Shown in pieces: positions 62,617-64,000 of a DNA stretch of 64,000 nucleotides. Location of the stretch: contig JAHJEG010000015.1 in the NCBI GenBank assembly GCA_018825665.1, forward strand, positions 62,001 to 126,000. Reading direction: 5' to 3'. The notes under the pieces are model-generated. The model had not been told where the DNA came from. It saw nothing but the letters and a program-made list of their open reading frames with translations, and did not search any database. The DNA comes from a bacterium (GTDB lineage: Bacteria > Campylobacterota > Campylobacteria > Campylobacterales > Sulfurimonadaceae). Both the position numbers and the translations under genes were made by a program. Positions within the stretch are counted from its first letter, which is position 1, and each line of letters opens with the position of its first letter.

Positions 62617-64000
62617 ATGAAAAAACTTGTAATTATATTTGTCGGTGTTTTGGGCATTGTTTTTGCTGCTTTGTTTATATACTCTCAAAATCCGGAAAAA
62701 ACGGTGCAGGACTCTGCATTGACAAATAACACCCAAAAGCATTCCATTCACCTGCGATTCGGGCACAACACTCCAATAGACAGCGCACTTCATCAGGCTG
62801 CTTTGCGTTTTGCAAGTGAAATCAAAAAGAAAACGCAGGGTGGGATTACAGTTGAGGTTTTCCCCTCTCAAGAGCTTGGGAATGACCATCAAATGGTTGA
62901 GATGGCCAGAAAAGGAGAGCTCGATATCTTGCTTACGCCTACTGCCAAGATGAGTGTCGCAGTTCCTTCGATGCAGTATGCAGACCTGCCTTTTTACTTT
63001 CCATCACGTGAAGATCTCTATGATATGCTTGATGGTGAACCCGGACAGATGATCCTTCATGATATGAAATCCATCGGGCTTATCGGAGTGACATTTTGGG
63101 AAAACGGATTTAAGCACCTCACGGCAAATTCGCCTATTCTTTCTCCGGGCGACCTGCAAGGGAAAAAAATCCGCGTTATGAAAAGTCGTATTATCATGGA
63201 GCAGTTTAAATCATTGGGCGCGACACCTCTGCCTATTGATTTTCATTCGACCAAACAGGCTCTGAACGATAGAATCGTTGACGGTCAGGAAAATCCTCTT
63301 ATAGCCATCGTAAGTATGGGTTTTCATGAAGTACAAACCGATTTGACGCTGAGTGAACATGCTTTTTTGGGGTACGTACTCTCCTTCAGTGACAAATCTT
63401 TGTCTAAACTCCCAAGCTCGTTTCGTTCTCTCCTCATTGATACGGCCAAAGAGGTTACACCCTGGGAGAGAAAAGAGACCCAAAAAAGAGAAAAAAAACT
63501 TCTTGGGATTATTTCGAAATCCGGAGTCAAAATTCATACTTTGAATAAAGAGCAGCGTCAAGAATTCGGCCGGCTTCTTAAGCATATTCCCGAGCAGTAT
63601 GAGCATATTATCGGTGTGGATGTCATATCAAAAACAAAAGAGTTGTTGTACAAAAAATACGGAGCAAATCTAGAGCATAAAGATCATATACTCATAGGGA
63701 TAAATGCAGATGCCTCTATAGGCGGAGAGCTTGCGGGTCTTGAGATTAAGCGGGGCGTGGAACTGGCAGTCGCACAAATAAATGAAAAAGGCGGCGTGCT
63801 TGGCAAACCGCTCGAAGTTATTTTCAAAAATCATAAGCTTATGCCGACCAAAGGGATACAAAATATCCAAGAGTTTGCCCAAAATCCGAATCTGGCAGCG
63901 ATTATCGGTGGGAAACACAGTGCGGTTATCGCAGAAGAGATAGCTACGATTCAGGGGCTGAGAATTCCCTATCTTGTGCCTTGGGCTGCAGCTGAGAAAG
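62617..64000 (+). CDS. Fusion of DctP-type and LivK-type periplasmic binding domains (partial)
   Basis: The frame opens with ATG at 62617 and runs off the window, so at least 461 residues are present. A membrane helix (3-21) is followed by a TRAP-type DctP solute-binding domain (about 45-345: LRFGHNTPIDSALHQAA, VEVFPSQELGND, GKKIRVMKSRI, DGQENPL). Then a second domain starts (about 350) with KDHILIGINADASIGG and VAQINEKGGVLGKPLEV, the beginning of a LivK/Leu-Ile-Val-type binding protein. Such double sensors usually continue into a kinase, GGDEF or methyl-acceptor module, which would lie beyond the window. Confidence 0.85.
   Translation, partial: MKKLVIIFVGVLGIVFAALFIYSQNPEKTVQDSALTNNTQKHSIHLRFGHNTPIDSALHQAALRFASEIKKKTQGGITVEVFPSQELGNDHQMVEMARKGELDILLTPTAKMSVAVPSMQYADLPFYFPSREDLYDMLDGEPGQMILHDMKSIGLIGVTFWENGFKHLTANSPILSPGDLQGKKIRVMKSRIIMEQFKSLGATPLPIDFHSTKQALNDRIVDGQENPLIAIVSMGFHEVQTDLTLSEHAFLGYVLSFSDKSLSKLPSSFRSLLIDTAKEVTPWERKETQKREKKLLGIISKSGVKIHTLNKEQRQEFGRLLKHIPEQYEHIIGVDVISKTKELLYKKYGANLEHKDHILIGINADASIGGELAGLEIKRGVELAVAQINEKGGVLGKPLEVIFKNHKLMPTKGIQNIQEFAQNPNLAAIIGGKHSAVIAEEIATIQGLRIPYLVPWAAAEK

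Overview
The window is about 64 kb of a moderately AT-rich, gene-dense chromosome from a member of the Campylobacterota, most like a free-living sulfur or hydrogen oxidiser of the Sulfurimonas/Sulfuricurvum type. The evidence is gene content and order: nuoL-nuoM-nuoN followed directly by the flagellar-motor gene pflA, and the run ferredoxin-ndk-yceD-rpmF-plsX-fabH, are both arrangements known from Campylobacter. The UbiA-family enzyme looks like MqnP of the futalosine menaquinone route, one sensor kinase has the AHQWRQPLNQ-type H-box common in the phylum, and there are many small c-type cytochromes. The genus is inference.

Layout. 0-11.8 kb: end of the complex I operon, pflA, miaA (opposite strand), then a coupled run mqnP, two unknown genes, ftsW, murG, dedA and bcp. 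11.8-15.3 kb, minus strand: pentaheme cytochrome, nhaA, a Sel1 protein and a monoheme cytochrome. 15.4-19.7 kb: a LRV/BRCT-like protein, MoxR ATPase, thioredoxin, a 44-residue secreted peptide and a von Willebrand-A/pseudo-metallopeptidase protein. 19.7-22.3 kb: REC-REC-GGDEF protein and a Pif1/RecD-like helicase. 22.3-34.2 kb, minus strand: histidine kinase, OmpR-type regulator, two exported proteins and a 2181-residue lipoprotein, apparently one regulon. 34.3-42.5 kb, minus strand: peroxiredoxin, then a cluster of two heme lipoproteins, TlpA, DUF4266, DUF3570, ApbE, DsbD and a porin-like barrel. 42.6-49.6 kb: housekeeping genes (metK, ferredoxin, ndk, yceD, rpmF, plsX, fabH, a HIT protein, DEAD-box helicase). 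49.7-64 kb: hemerythrin-NIT-GGDEF protein, rmuC, Cache histidine kinase, a heavy-metal RND efflux set, selO and a partial DctP-LivK fusion.

The most unusual signal is not a gene. The 9-mer CCACATGCC, nearly always preceded by T, occurs 21 times on the two strands (11 and 10), in several reading frames inside genes and as head-to-head palindromes between genes. A near variant, TTTGCACATGCC, adds about five copies. This is the behaviour of the DNA uptake sequences of Neisseria and Haemophilus, and I know of none described for this phylum. Other points of interest are an 11-bp-periodic box in front of both exported-protein transcription units beside the kinase/regulator pair, a DAVTGAS flavinylation-like motif in the DUF3570 protein next to ApbE, four start codons placed 6-8 bases after a -10 box (leaderless candidates), and a VWA protein whose metallopeptidase motif has lost its catalytic residues. 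No rRNA, tRNA, insertion sequence, prophage or CRISPR array was found.
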